NCBI RefSeq assembly: GCF_003991875.1 | Contig: NZ_CP031423.1 | Location: forward strand, 434,001-498,000 | Origin: Microbacterium lemovicicum | GTDB taxonomy: Bacteria; Actinomycetota; Actinomycetes; Actinomycetales; Microbacteriaceae | Reading direction: 5' to 3' | Length of the DNA: 64,000 bases | Shown: one piece after another, positions 15,015-24,526 of the stretch | Numbering within the stretch: position 1 is the stretch's first letter | Layout: every line of letters begins with the position of its first letter | Program-made: the position numbers and the translations under genes | Notes under the pieces: generated by a model | What the model was told of the DNA's origin: nothing | Databases searched by the model: none | The model's input: the letters and a program-made list of their open reading frames with translations, nothing else

Positions 15015-16052
15015 ATGAGTGACCCCAGAGCGACATACGGCGAACCGGTCGAGGAGCCCAGGGACGTCGACGACGTCGTCGGACGAGCGCACGAGGGGCT
15101 CGCCGACGCGGAGGCGGCACGGCGCGACGCGGCCGACCGCGACACCCTGGAGCGCGAAGCCGCCCAGCGTGACGCCGTCCACGACGACGAGCTGAACGCG
15201 TCCCGCGCCGAGTCCGACGCCGATCGCACCCCCGCCGAGCACGGCGCTCCGGCAGCCACGTCCGCACCGAGCGGACGGTGGGACGACTCCGACGACCTCG
15301 ACCCGATGTACGCGCAGCACGCCGACGAGGCGGTCGAGGCCGAGCCTCGCACGCACCGCGTCGACACGCGCGACGACGTGCCCGCCCGTGACGTCGCCGA
15401 CGCCCCGACCGTCGCCGTGGCGCCCGTCGCCGCAGGAGCCGCCGATCGCACGCCCGAGCCGGTCTCCCCGTCGCCGTCCGCTCCGCAGCCGATCTTCGTG
15501 CAGGCGCCCGAGCAGCCGCGCCCGCGCGGCAACCGCGGCGCCGCCGGCGCCATCGGCCTGCTCGCGGCCCTCGTCTTCGCCGCGCTCTACCTGGCCGCCT
15601 GGCTCGGATTCGGGTACATCACGGGCGAGGTGAAGGCCGCCGACCTCGGCAGCGCGGCGCTGAGCCCGCTCACGCGCGCCGACTTCTGGGTGCCCGTCGC
15701 CGTGTTCTTCATCGGCTTCTGGTTCCTCGGGGCGATCATCAACCGCGGACGCTGGGGCCTCTGGGTGATCCTGGGCATCCTCGTGGGCGTCGTCAGCTAC
15801 GTCGGCCACATCCTCGGGCAGCTCTTCCAGGCTCCGTTCTGGACGCTCACCGCATCGCAGGGCAACCAGATCGTGCAGGACCAGCTGCTGGCCCCGCTCG
15901 CGATCGTCGCGTTCGTCCTCGGCCGTGAGCTGACCATCTGGTTCGGCGCCTGGGTGTCCTCGCGCGGTAAGCGCATGACCGAGCTCAACAACGAGGCCCA
16001 GCGCGAGTACGAGCGCACGCTCGAGGCGGGTCCTCAGCTCGTCCGCGCCTGA
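15015..16052 (+). CDS. Polytopic membrane protein with a long acidic cytoplasmic N-terminus, function unknown
   Basis: 345 residues. The first ~170 are Ala/Asp/Glu/Arg-rich and low in complexity, with likely helical stretches (REAAQRDAVHDDELN) and a Pro-rich end (SPSPSAPQPIF). Four hydrophobic segments follow at about 178-200, 220-240, 246-266 and 286-306. The C-terminus is short and charged. No catalytic motif is recognised. ATG 15015 is preceded by GAGGAG at good spacing. The next gene starts 2 bp after the stop, so they are probably co-transcribed. Confidence 0.7.
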   Translation: MSDPRATYGEPVEEPRDVDDVVGRAHEGLADAEAARRDAADRDTLEREAAQRDAVHDDELNASRAESDADRTPAEHGAPAATSAPSGRWDDSDDLDPMYAQHADEAVEAEPRTHRVDTRDDVPARDVADAPTVAVAPVAAGAADRTPEPVSPSPSAPQPIFVQAPEQPRPRGNRGAAGAIGLLAALVFAALYLAAWLGFGYITGEVKAADLGSAALSPLTRADFWVPVAVFFIGFWFLGAIINRGRWGLWVILGILVGVVSYVGHILGQLFQAPFWTLTASQGNQIVQDQLLAPLAIVAFVLGRELTIWFGAWVSSRGKRMTELNNEAQREYERTLEAGPQLVRA

Positions 16053-16053
16053 C

Positions 16054-16539
16054 GTGAGCGGCCCCGAGGGTCCGTCCGCGACACCGGTCCATCCGGCGGT
16101 CGCACTGGCCCTCGGTGCGGCCGGCTACGTGGCGCTGGTGATCTTCGGCCTCGGCATGACGAGCCTCGTGCTCGATCGGGACGTGATCGCCGTCCCCGGG
16201 CTCGGGCAGGTGCCGGGGGTGATCGGCACCATCCTCTCCGCGATCGGCTTCGCCGGGGGCGTGTGGCCCTGGCTGCGTGCGACGCGACCGTCGTACGGCG
16301 GTGCCGGCGTCTCGGCCGTGCTCGCCTACCTCGGCTACGTCGCCGGCATCGCGATCGGCGGGATCTTCAGCGGAGCGGACGCCGCGGCGGCCTTCTCCGC
16401 GGCGGGCGGCGTCGCCGTTTCCTGGTTCGGACTAGTGGTCGCCGGCGCCGCCGGTGCCGCCGCGTGGGGTGCGCTGGCCCTCGTCCGCACGCACGCGGAA
16501 CGCCCGCGGTGGCCGTGGGAGTCGGAGGACGACGAATGA
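16054..16539 (+). CDS. Small polytopic membrane protein, function unknown
   Basis: 161 residues with about four hydrophobic segments (about 15-35, 50-70, 85-105 and 115-140) and a C-terminal charged tail (RTHAERPRWPWESEDDE). No family is recognised. GTG 16054 lies 2 bp after the upstream stop codon, suggesting coupling with the membrane protein at 15015-16052. Confidence 0.65.
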   Translation: MSGPEGPSATPVHPAVALALGAAGYVALVIFGLGMTSLVLDRDVIAVPGLGQVPGVIGTILSAIGFAGGVWPWLRATRPSYGGAGVSAVLAYLGYVAGIAIGGIFSGADAAAAFSAAGGVAVSWFGLVVAGAAGAAAWGALALVRTHAERPRWPWESEDDE

Positions 16540-16591
16540 CGGATGCCGCGGCCTCCCCGCATCCCCCGTCAGGGCGGATAGCCTGAGGCCC

Positions 16592-17254
16592 GTGGAGCGG
16601 TCGCTCGAGACGCAGGTCAGCCAAGCGGTCGACGCCTGGCTGCGCTGGCTGCCCCGCTGGGAGCCGTCCACCCACCGCGGACGGGTCGCACCGTGCCGCC
16701 GGTGCTTCGGCTCGCCCATCCTCTCGGCCGCCGGACTCGGGGCCGATGTGCCGCACGGCGTGCAGCACGGCCTGTCCACGCGGATCAAGACGATCGTCGA
16801 CCATGCCGTCGCCGAGTACACGGCGCTGAACCTCCCCATGCTGCAGGCCGAGCTCGATCAGCAGGCGGCGCGCAACCGCGCTCGCAGCTATCGCCCGGCC
16901 GAAGGGCTCGAGCCCGAGTACGAGGGCATGCCGCTGGATCCGGAGCCGAATCCGGAGGCGCCGTTCCTGTTCACCCTCGCGGGACTCGCCGAGGAGGCCG
17001 ACGCCACCGTCCCCGACCTCCCGCCGCTCACCCCCGAGGCCAAGGCCGCACTGCGCCAGGAGGTCGGTCTCGCCGACGACTACGCGAACATGATCGGCCG
17101 GGAGGTGTGCGCGATCCTCCTGCACCATCGCCTGCGCGTCCAGGCCGCGATCGGCCAGTACGTCGAGCCGCAGATCGAGGCGATGCTCGAGGAGCTGACC
17201 CGGTCGCTCGACGCCCCGTTCGATTCGCGGGAGCCGGAGCGCGGCGAAGGCTGA
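16592..17254 (+). CDS. Conserved-looking soluble protein with a CxxC motif, function unknown
   Basis: 220 residues, no signal peptide or membrane segment. A C-R-R-C motif occurs near residue 32, followed by a long mostly helical protein (HAVAEYTALNLPMLQAELDQ). The tail is acidic. Nothing suggests an enzyme. GTG 16592 was chosen because TAGCCT (16579-16584) lies 7 nt upstream; the in-frame region further upstream overlaps the previous gene in a different frame and is not convincing coding sequence. It precedes the kinase operon by about 170 bp on the same strand. Confidence 0.6.
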   Translation: MERSLETQVSQAVDAWLRWLPRWEPSTHRGRVAPCRRCFGSPILSAAGLGADVPHGVQHGLSTRIKTIVDHAVAEYTALNLPMLQAELDQQAARNRARSYRPAEGLEPEYEGMPLDPEPNPEAPFLFTLAGLAEEADATVPDLPPLTPEAKAALRQEVGLADDYANMIGREVCAILLHHRLRVQAAIGQYVEPQIEAMLEELTRSLDAPFDSREPERGEG

Positions 17255-17421
17255 CACGTCGGCCGGGGAGCCGCCGCGACGGGTGTGCCGCGGCATCCGT
17301 CCCTCACGGCCCGTGCGCAGAGGTGGCTTTGCTACCATGCACGAGCCCCGCAAGGAATCGCGCACCGCTGCGGAATCGGCAACCCGACCAGCGCGCGTTC
17401 CGGCATCTGGGGGTGGCGAGG

Positions 17422-18549
17422 GTGAGCACACGCCTTCCCTCCGCGCCCCCGATCCTCCCCGGACTGACGTACGTGCGGCCCCTCGGCTCGGGCGGCTTCG
17501 CCGACGTGTTCCTCTATCAGCAGGACATGCCGCGGCGCAGCGTCGCGGTGAAGGTGCTCCCGAGCGACGTGCGCGACCCCGATCTGCTGCGCATGTTCAA
17601 CGCCGAGGCCGATGTGCTCGCGCACCTCTCGGCGCATCCGTCCATCGTCACGGTCTACCAGGCCGGCGTCTCGGCCGACGGTCGCCCCTACATCGTCATG
17701 GAGTACTGCCCCGGGTCGCTCGTGCAGCGGTATCGGATCGAGCGCATCCCGGTGGAGGAGGTGCTCGCCATCGGCGTGCGGATGTCGGGGGCGCTGGAAT
17801 CCGCGCACCGGGCGGGCCTCGTGCACCGCGACGTGAAGCCCAGCAACATCCTCATGACCTCCTTCGGCGCCCCCGTGCTCGCCGACTTCGGCATCTCCTC
17901 CTCGCTCGCCCGCGGCATCGACGAGGAGGTGCTGGCGATGTCGATCCCCTGGAGCGCCCCCGAGGTCGTCGCCGAGCACACCACCGGCACCGTCGCGAGC
18001 GAGGTGTGGAGCCTCGCCGCGACCGTGTACTCGCTGCTGGCGGGCCACAGCCCGTTCGAGCGCCGGGAGGGCGGCCAGAACACCCGGGAGCAGCTCCGGC
18101 GGCGGATCGCGCGCGCGGGCTACACCGACATCACGCGCACCGACGTGCCTGCGGGGCTGCAGGCGGTGCTCGCGCGTGCCATGAGCCGTGACCCGAAGGA
18201 GCGGTACGCCACCGCGCGCGCCTTCGGCGAGGACCTGCAGCAGGTGCAGCACGGGCTGGGGCTCGCCGCCACGCCGCTGGAGATCCCCGCCGACGAGTGG
18301 GAGCCGGCGTCGGGGGAGGTCGACTTCTCCGACGGGACGCTGCGCGGACCGACGCGATCGCGCCTCGAGAGGGAGACCCGCCGGAAGGCCCCCGCGGCGG
18401 CGGGCATCCGGAGCCGCGACGAGGACACCGCGATCGCGACCCCCCGGCCGCCGGTCCGGCGGCCGTCGCCGTGGGTGTGGGTCGCGCTCGCCGCGGTGGT
18501 GGCGGTCGGTGCCGTCGTCGTCGCGCTGGTCGTGACGGGCGTGCTCTGA
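17422..18549 (+). CDS. Tail-anchored eukaryotic-type Ser/Thr protein kinase
   Basis: A 375-residue Hanks-type kinase. All key motifs are present: glycine loop G22-S-G-G-F-A-D-V, Lys44 (VAVKVL), H135-R-D-V-K-P-S-N, D155-F-G and W-S-A-P-E. After the kinase domain (about 15-280) comes a basic, Pro-rich segment containing DEDTAIATP (Thr336) and one terminal membrane helix (about 350-373) with only a few residues outside. Unlike PknB it has no extracellular sensor domain. Start GTG 17422 (GTG 17413 is possible). The stop overlaps the start of the giant Ig-like gene (TGATG), so the two are translationally coupled. Likely partners are the FHA-domain protein at 29324 and the small protein at 30862. 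Confidence 0.88.
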   Translation: MSTRLPSAPPILPGLTYVRPLGSGGFADVFLYQQDMPRRSVAVKVLPSDVRDPDLLRMFNAEADVLAHLSAHPSIVTVYQAGVSADGRPYIVMEYCPGSLVQRYRIERIPVEEVLAIGVRMSGALESAHRAGLVHRDVKPSNILMTSFGAPVLADFGISSSLARGIDEEVLAMSIPWSAPEVVAEHTTGTVASEVWSLAATVYSLLAGHSPFERREGGQNTREQLRRRIARAGYTDITRTDVPAGLQAVLARAMSRDPKERYATARAFGEDLQQVQHGLGLAATPLEIPADEWEPASGEVDFSDGTLRGPTRSRLERETRRKAPAAAGIRSRDEDTAIATPRPPVRRPSPWVWVALAAVVAVGAVVVALVVTGVL

Positions 18550-21500
18550 TGCGCAGGCGGTCGCTCGTGGGGTGGAGCGCCGCGGGCGTGGCCGCCGCGC
18601 TGGTGATCGGCGTGAGCGTGGTGTGGCCGGGGCTCGACGCCCGCGAGACGCCCGAGGTCGACACCTCGGTGTGGGCGCTGCAGACCGGCGAGGGCCGGCG
18701 GTATGCCCGCGTCAACACCGCCATCGGCGAGCTCGACACCGTGCGGACGGCCGACAGTCCCTCGCAGATCCTGGCGGCCGGCGACGACTCGTACCTCCTG
18801 TCCGACAGCAGCAGCCGGATCACCCGCATCGACCCGGCGCTGCCGATCGACCTCACCGAAGAGGCGCTGAGCGCATCGCCGCAGACCCCGCCCGGCACCA
18901 CCGAGGTGGCCGGTGCCGGCGACTTCGTCGCCTACCGCACCGACGCCGGGGAGGTCTACGCCGGGCGGCTCTCCCGCGGCGACCCGGTGAAGGTCGCCGC
19001 CTTCCCGGAGCAGGCCGACGATGCGCCGCAGTACAGTGCGGATGCGATCGCGGTCGACGATCGCGGCATCCTCTTCGCCTACTCGAGCCGAGAGAAGGCG
19101 GTGCTCCGCTACGACGTCGCCACCTCGACCGTCCTCGGCAGCGACCCGCTCGACGCCGACATCGCCGTGCCCGCCGTCACCGCCGCGGGCGAGGACTGGG
19201 CGGTCGTCGACACGGAATCCGGTACCGTCCGGCTGCGCGGGGTCGCCGACGCGGTGCAGACCGGACTGACCGGTGCGGTCGTGGGGAAGGCCGCCACGAC
19301 CGGCGACGAGATCTACCTCGCCGACGAGACGCGGCTGCTGGCCGTGCCGGTCGACGGCTCGGCGCCGCGGGTGGAGCACGAGGTGGCGTCGCCCGGCATC
19401 CCCGCCGAGCCCATCGTGCGCGACGGCGACGTGTTCGCCGCATGGCTGCCGCAGGGGGCCGGCGCCGGGACGCTGTGGCGATCCGGCCGGACGGCCGAGC
19501 CGCTGGACTACGCGGGCAGGGAGATCGGCGAACAGCGGAGACCGGTGTTCGTGCAGACGCGCGACGCCGTCATCCTCAACGAGACGCGATCGGGCTGGGT
19601 GTGGACGGTGCCCGACGGCCGGCTCGTGTCCTCGAGCCAGAACTGGAGCCTGGACGACGAGGCCGAGCAGGCCACTGTCCCCAGCCAGGACGAGGTGAGC
19701 GTCGTGGTCGACCCCAAGCCGCCGGTCGCGGAGCCCGACGCCTTCGGGGTGCGCCCCGGCGCCCTCGTCGCCCTTCCGGTGCTGCTGAACGACCATGATC
19801 CGAACGCGGACGTGCTCTCGATCGACCCGGAGTCCGTGACGGGGCTGGACCCCGGCTTCGGCACCGTGTCGCTCACCGACGACGATCAGCGGCTGGCCGT
19901 GCGGGTGTCGCCCACAGCCTCGGGCGCGGCCACCTTCCGCTACACCGTGACCGACGGCACGACCTCGACTGGCTTTCTGTCCGACCCCACCACCGTGACC
20001 CTGACCGTCGCAGGCAGCGACGCGAGCTCACCGCCGCAGTGGTGCGGGGTGAAGGACTGCCGCGCGCAGTGGCCGGCGCCCCAGGTGGCGCGCAACGGCA
20101 CCGTCACGGTGCCGGTGCTCCCCGGGTGGGTCGATCCCGAGGGCGATCCGGTGTTCCTGCTCTCCGTCGCGAACGAGTCGGGGGTCGGCAGCGTGGCCGC
20201 CACCCCCGACGGCCAGGTGGTCTACCAGCACCGGGACGACGGCGACACCGAGGCGCAGAACATCGAGCTGACCGTGACGGTCTCCGACACGACCGGCGAG
20301 CAGGCGACGAAGACGCTCGTCGTCGCCGTCTCGGGCGAACCCGAGATCGCGGTGCAGTCCTTCGCCGTGCTCGACACGGTCGGCGCCAGTCTGACCGTCG
20401 ACGTCGCGCCGCACGTCACCGGCACCGCCGGGCAGCTGTCGCTCTCCTCTGTGCGGATGCTGGACGACTCCGCCGCGACCGCGACGGTCGTGGGCGGCAG
20501 CACCACCTTCGACTTCTCGTCCCGCGACCCCGGCACGTTCCAGGTCGGCTTCAGCGTGACCGACGGGTCGAGGGAGGCGAGCGGCACCGCGAGGATCACC
20601 CTGTTGCCGTCCGACGCGTCCGCGGAGCTGTCGACCGCGCCGGTGGTCGCCTTCGTCCGCCCGCAGGAGGATGCCACGCTCGACGTGTTCGCCGCGGTCT
20701 CCAACCCCACTCGGCGCGTGCTCCTGCTCAGCGATGCGGTCGCCCGCGCCGACGACGGCGCGACGATGGCGGTAGACGTCGTCGGACAGAACGACCTCCG
20801 CGTGTCCGGCTCCACGGCGAGCGGCGCACCGGGGCGGCTGGGCACGGTGACCTACACGGTGAGCGACGGCACCGACGACGACGGCGCGAGCGTCGAGGGC
20901 ACCGCAAGCGTCTACCTCCTGCCCCCGGCGCCGGCGCTCGCCCCCATCGCGGTGGACGACAGCGTGGTGGTGCGCGCGGGAGCCCAGGTCGACATCCCGG
21001 TGCTCGACAACGACGTCGCGCCGGCGGGCGGACGACCGCAGCTCGATCCCGGCTCGGTCGTCTCGTCGTCCACGGCGGCGCTGGCCTTCGCGTCGGGCGA
21101 TGCGCTGCGCTACCTCGCTGCCACGGAGCCCGGTCTCTACAGCGTGGAGTACGCCGTCTCGACGCCGGGGTCGCCCGCGCTCACGGACCGCGCGCGGGTG
21201 CGCGTCACGGTGCTGGCCGATGAGGTCAACCGGGCGCCGCTGCCGGAGACGCTCGAGGGCCGGGTGCGGGCCGGGCAGTCCGCGGAGATCGCCTTCGACC
21301 CCTTCGGGGTGGACCCCGACGGCGACGCCGTGCGGCTCGACCGCATCGTGAGCCAGCCCGACGTGGGGGCGGCGACGATCTCGGCGGACGGGGAGTCGAT
21401 CGTCTACACCAGCGTCGCCGGACGCTCCGGCCAGTTCGCCTTCCGCTATCGCGTCGTCGACGCGTTCGGCAGGACCGGCGACGCGACGGCCCGCGTCGGC

Positions 21501-24473
21501 GTGCTGGACGCCGAGTCCGACCCGAGCCCCGTCACGTTCAGCGACTACGTGCAGGTGCAGGCGGGGGAGGGCAACTCGATCCGTGTGAGCCCCCTCGCGA
21601 ACGACCTCGATCCCACCGGTGGCCGGCTGAAGGTCACGGGCGTGCGACCCGACCTGCCGCAGACGCTCGAGGACGGCTCCGAGAGCCCCCTGTACGCCGC
21701 GCAGGCGGCGCGCATCCGCAGCGAGAGCTCCACCGCCGTCACTTTCGACGCGGGCACGGAGCCGACGACGATGTCGTTCCTCTACGACGTCGAGTCGGCC
21801 TCCGGCAACACGGGCCGCGGACTGATCGTGGTCCGCGTCGTCCGCGAGAGCGTGCCCGACTATCCGGTCGTCGCCGACACCGTGCTCACGCTCGAGGACC
21901 GTGACGGCTTCGTCGACGGCGTCGACGTGCTCACGGGCCGTGTCGCGTGGTCCGGCGGTGACACGGCGGTCCTCACCGTGGGGCTGTGGGGCGACCAGGG
22001 CGATGTCGCCGTGTCGGGTCGCCGGGTCAGCGGGCCCCTGCCGGCCGACAGCCGCGTCATCCCGATCTCCGTCACCGGGGAGGGCCGCGACGGACCGGTG
22101 ACCACCTACGCCTTCGTGCGCGTGCCGGGCGATGACGACGGCGCACTGACGCTGCGGGCGGGCCTTCCCGGCATCCGCGTCACCGAGACCGAGTCGGTGG
22201 CCTTCGACATGACCGCGCTCGTAGCCGTCCCGCGCGGTCGCACGCTCGAGGTGGGGGCCGAGGTGCGGGCGTCGGGCGCACGCTCCGAGGCGACCTGCGT
22301 CCCGGACGGCGGCACGTCTGTCCGATACGACGCCGGGTCGCAGTCGCCGTGGGTCGACGCCTGCCAGGTGCCCGTGCGGCTGGACGGCCAGGACGAGTTC
22401 ACGTTCGTGTCCGTGCCCATCACCGTGGTGCCGCTGGACCCGCAGCCGGAGCTCCGTCCGGCATCCCTCACGGTCGGTCCGGGCGAGACGACGACCTACG
22501 ACCTGCGCGAGATGACCCGATGGCAGCTGCGCGAGGACGGGGAGAGCATCCGGTACGCCGCGGAGTATGCGGGCACGCAGTTCACCGTCGCGCTCGAGGG
22601 GTCGGTGCTCACCGTCACCGGCACCGACCGCGCCGTCCCGGGCGCGGAGGAGGCCGTGATCGTCACGGCGCCGAGCCACCCCGCCGTCGCGTCTGCTCGG
22701 CTCCTCCTGCGGGTCGGGTCGTCGCCCTCGACGCTCCCGGCCGGCGGGTCCACCACCGCCCAGTGCTCGGAGGCGGCGGGCACCTCGTGCGTGGTCCCCG
22801 TGGTGGGAGTCCCCGGCGAGCTCAACCCGCTGCCGGGCACGCCCCTCGAGGTCACCGACGTGCGCGCGGCCGGCGCGTGCGACGGCGTGACCTTCGAGGT
22901 CGCCTCCGCGACCGAGGTCCGTGCGACGTGGACCGCGGACACGGCGGGCATGACGTGTCCCGCGACGTTCTCCGTGCGCGACGCCCAGGGGCGCGCCACG
23001 AACTCCGAGCGGGACGGGCAGCTGCTGCTCGACCTGCAGGGCTTCCCGCGCGCTCCCGCCGCCCTCACGCAGACGGCGTTCGCCGACGGCGGCGTCACGA
23101 TGCAGGTCGATCCGGGGGAGGCGAGTGCGGCGTACCCCGCGCTGACCGGCTTCTCGCTCCGCTACCAGGGTGCCGAGGTCGCCTCCTGCACCCCCGACGG
23201 CGTGTGCCCCCTCGTGGCTGCCCCCAACAGCGAGCCGCGCGTGTACGAGGCCTTCGCCGTCAACGCCGTGGGCACCTCGGCGACGTCCGTGCGTGCGACC
23301 GGCTGGGCCTACGACGTGCCGGCCGGCCCGGCGGGCATCACCACCGCTCCGGTCGTGACGCGCGGCGACGGCGGCGTCGTGTCGATCGACATCGCGCAGG
23401 TCGATCCCGACACCGGGTCGCTGGAGATCTCCAGCCCCGTCGGCGACACCGTGCGGGTCGACGTCGCCCCGGGGCAGGCGAGCGTGCAGATCCCCTCCTT
23501 CCGCGTCGGCGCCAACACGGGCACGCAGATCACCCTGACCCCGTACTCCCGCTACGAGCCGCCGCCGGGCCTCGGCGGCAGCCCGTTCGGCGCCTCGGTG
23601 ACGGTGGTCGGAAGCGGCGTCGGAGCGCCGCTCGCGCCCGCGCTGGCGCTGTCGGCGGCCACGGACGGCGACGGCACGTCGACCGTCACGGCCACGGCGA
23701 CGGCGACCGCGAACGGCGACGGCTCCGACCTGCGGTTCGGCATCGTGCGCGACGGGCAGTCGTGCACGACCTCACCCGGCGGCCAGAGCGCGACGTTCTC
23801 GGGCCTCCCGGACGGCGAGGAGTACCGCTTCGTGATGTGCGCCGACTCGCGACTCGGCGGGCGCGTGTTCGGCACGGCATCCACGTCGGCCACCGTCCGA
23901 GCAGTGCAGAGCACGGCGGCCCCGCGCGGGTGGACCTTCACCGTCGACGGCACCCCGGACGTCGATGCCGGCAGCGCCCGCTGGTACGTCCGCGAGAGCC
24001 CGTCGTCACCGGAGCAGCCGCCGCGCAACAACGACGCGGTCATCAGCGGCTTCCCCTCCACCGTGTTCGGCCGCGATCCCGGCTTCACCGTGCAGTACCG
24101 CCACCGCGACTGGGGCACCGTCAGCGAGGCGGAGGCCGTGGCGCCTGCGTCCGGGTCCGCGCCCTACCAGGTGCGTGCGAGCTGGGGCGTGGAGTCCTGC
24201 GTCGGGGGATCGGCGCCCGTGTTCACCCGCGATGCCTCGAAGGCCCCGGACGGGTCCACCGCCGACATCGCGTTCGACACCCGCAGCGTGATCTACCGCG
24301 CCGCCGACGGCACGGTCGTGCCCGAGACGATCGCGGGCATCGTCCCGGTCGGCACATCGACGATCGAGGGCATCTCGGTCACGGTCGACTGGTCGAAGCA
24401 GCGGTGGAACCTGGATGCTGCGACGGCGACCTTCTCGGCCGACTGCCGGCCGAATCTCCCGCCGGTGCCCTGA
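18549..24473 (+). CDS. Giant N-terminally anchored surface protein with propeller-like and Ig-like/FN3-like repeats
   Basis: A 1,974-residue protein. One N-terminal membrane segment (about 8-28) follows MRRR, so the rest should be outside the membrane. Residues about 40-390 form repeated short beta motifs (LAAGDDSYLLSD, AYRTDAGEVYAGRL and others) like a beta-propeller. From about 395 on there are consecutive Ig-like, cadherin-like modules with the P-V-x-x-D-x-x-x-V-R-x-G and V-L-x-N-D-x-D patterns (for example ALPVLLNDHDPNADVLSID, VDIPVLDNDVAP), then FN3-like modules towards the C-terminus. No LPXTG or cell-wall repeat is visible. It lies between the kinase and the MoxR gene. I infer an adhesive or structural surface fibre; nothing shows its ligand. 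Confidence 0.82.
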   Translation: MRRRSLVGWSAAGVAAALVIGVSVVWPGLDARETPEVDTSVWALQTGEGRRYARVNTAIGELDTVRTADSPSQILAAGDDSYLLSDSSSRITRIDPALPIDLTEEALSASPQTPPGTTEVAGAGDFVAYRTDAGEVYAGRLSRGDPVKVAAFPEQADDAPQYSADAIAVDDRGILFAYSSREKAVLRYDVATSTVLGSDPLDADIAVPAVTAAGEDWAVVDTESGTVRLRGVADAVQTGLTGAVVGKAATTGDEIYLADETRLLAVPVDGSAPRVEHEVASPGIPAEPIVRDGDVFAAWLPQGAGAGTLWRSGRTAEPLDYAGREIGEQRRPVFVQTRDAVILNETRSGWVWTVPDGRLVSSSQNWSLDDEAEQATVPSQDEVSVVVDPKPPVAEPDAFGVRPGALVALPVLLNDHDPNADVLSIDPESVTGLDPGFGTVSLTDDDQRLAVRVSPTASGAATFRYTVTDGTTSTGFLSDPTTVTLTVAGSDASSPPQWCGVKDCRAQWPAPQVARNGTVTVPVLPGWVDPEGDPVFLLSVANESGVGSVAATPDGQVVYQHRDDGDTEAQNIELTVTVSDTTGEQATKTLVVAVSGEPEIAVQSFAVLDTVGASLTVDVAPHVTGTAGQLSLSSVRMLDDSAATATVVGGSTTFDFSSRDPGTFQVGFSVTDGSREASGTARITLLPSDASAELSTAPVVAFVRPQEDATLDVFAAVSNPTRRVLLLSDAVARADDGATMAVDVVGQNDLRVSGSTASGAPGRLGTVTYTVSDGTDDDGASVEGTASVYLLPPAPALAPIAVDDSVVVRAGAQVDIPVLDNDVAPAGGRPQLDPGSVVSSSTAALAFASGDALRYLAATEPGLYSVEYAVSTPGSPALTDRARVRVTVLADEVNRAPLPETLEGRVRAGQSAEIAFDPFGVDPDGDAVRLDRIVSQPDVGAATISADGESIVYTSVAGRSGQFAFRYRVVDAFGRTGDATARVGVLDAESDPSPVTFSDYVQVQAGEGNSIRVSPLANDLDPTGGRLKVTGVRPDLPQTLEDGSESPLYAAQAARIRSESSTAVTFDAGTEPTTMSFLYDVESASGNTGRGLIVVRVVRESVPDYPVVADTVLTLEDRDGFVDGVDVLTGRVAWSGGDTAVLTVGLWGDQGDVAVSGRRVSGPLPADSRVIPISVTGEGRDGPVTTYAFVRVPGDDDGALTLRAGLPGIRVTETESVAFDMTALVAVPRGRTLEVGAEVRASGARSEATCVPDGGTSVRYDAGSQSPWVDACQVPVRLDGQDEFTFVSVPITVVPLDPQPELRPASLTVGPGETTTYDLREMTRWQLREDGESIRYAAEYAGTQFTVALEGSVLTVTGTDRAVPGAEEAVIVTAPSHPAVASARLLLRVGSSPSTLPAGGSTTAQCSEAAGTSCVVPVVGVPGELNPLPGTPLEVTDVRAAGACDGVTFEVASATEVRATWTADTAGMTCPATFSVRDAQGRATNSERDGQLLLDLQGFPRAPAALTQTAFADGGVTMQVDPGEASAAYPALTGFSLRYQGAEVASCTPDGVCPLVAAPNSEPRVYEAFAVNAVGTSATSVRATGWAYDVPAGPAGITTAPVVTRGDGGVVSIDIAQVDPDTGSLEISSPVGDTVRVDVAPGQASVQIPSFRVGANTGTQITLTPYSRYEPPPGLGGSPFGASVTVVGSGVGAPLAPALALSAATDGDGTSTVTATATATANGDGSDLRFGIVRDGQSCTTSPGGQSATFSGLPDGEEYRFVMCADSRLGGRVFGTASTSATVRAVQSTAAPRGWTFTVDGTPDVDAGSARWYVRESPSSPEQPPRNNDAVISGFPSTVFGRDPGFTVQYRHRDWGTVSEAEAVAPASGSAPYQVRASWGVESCVGGSAPVFTRDASKAPDGSTADIAFDTRSVIYRAADGTVVPETIAGIVPVGTSTIEGISVTVDWSKQRWNLDAATATFSADCRPNLPPVP

Positions 24474-24526
24474 GCGGCGCCGTCGCCCTTCCCGCTTTCC
24501 GACCCGACATCCCGAGGATCCCGCGC

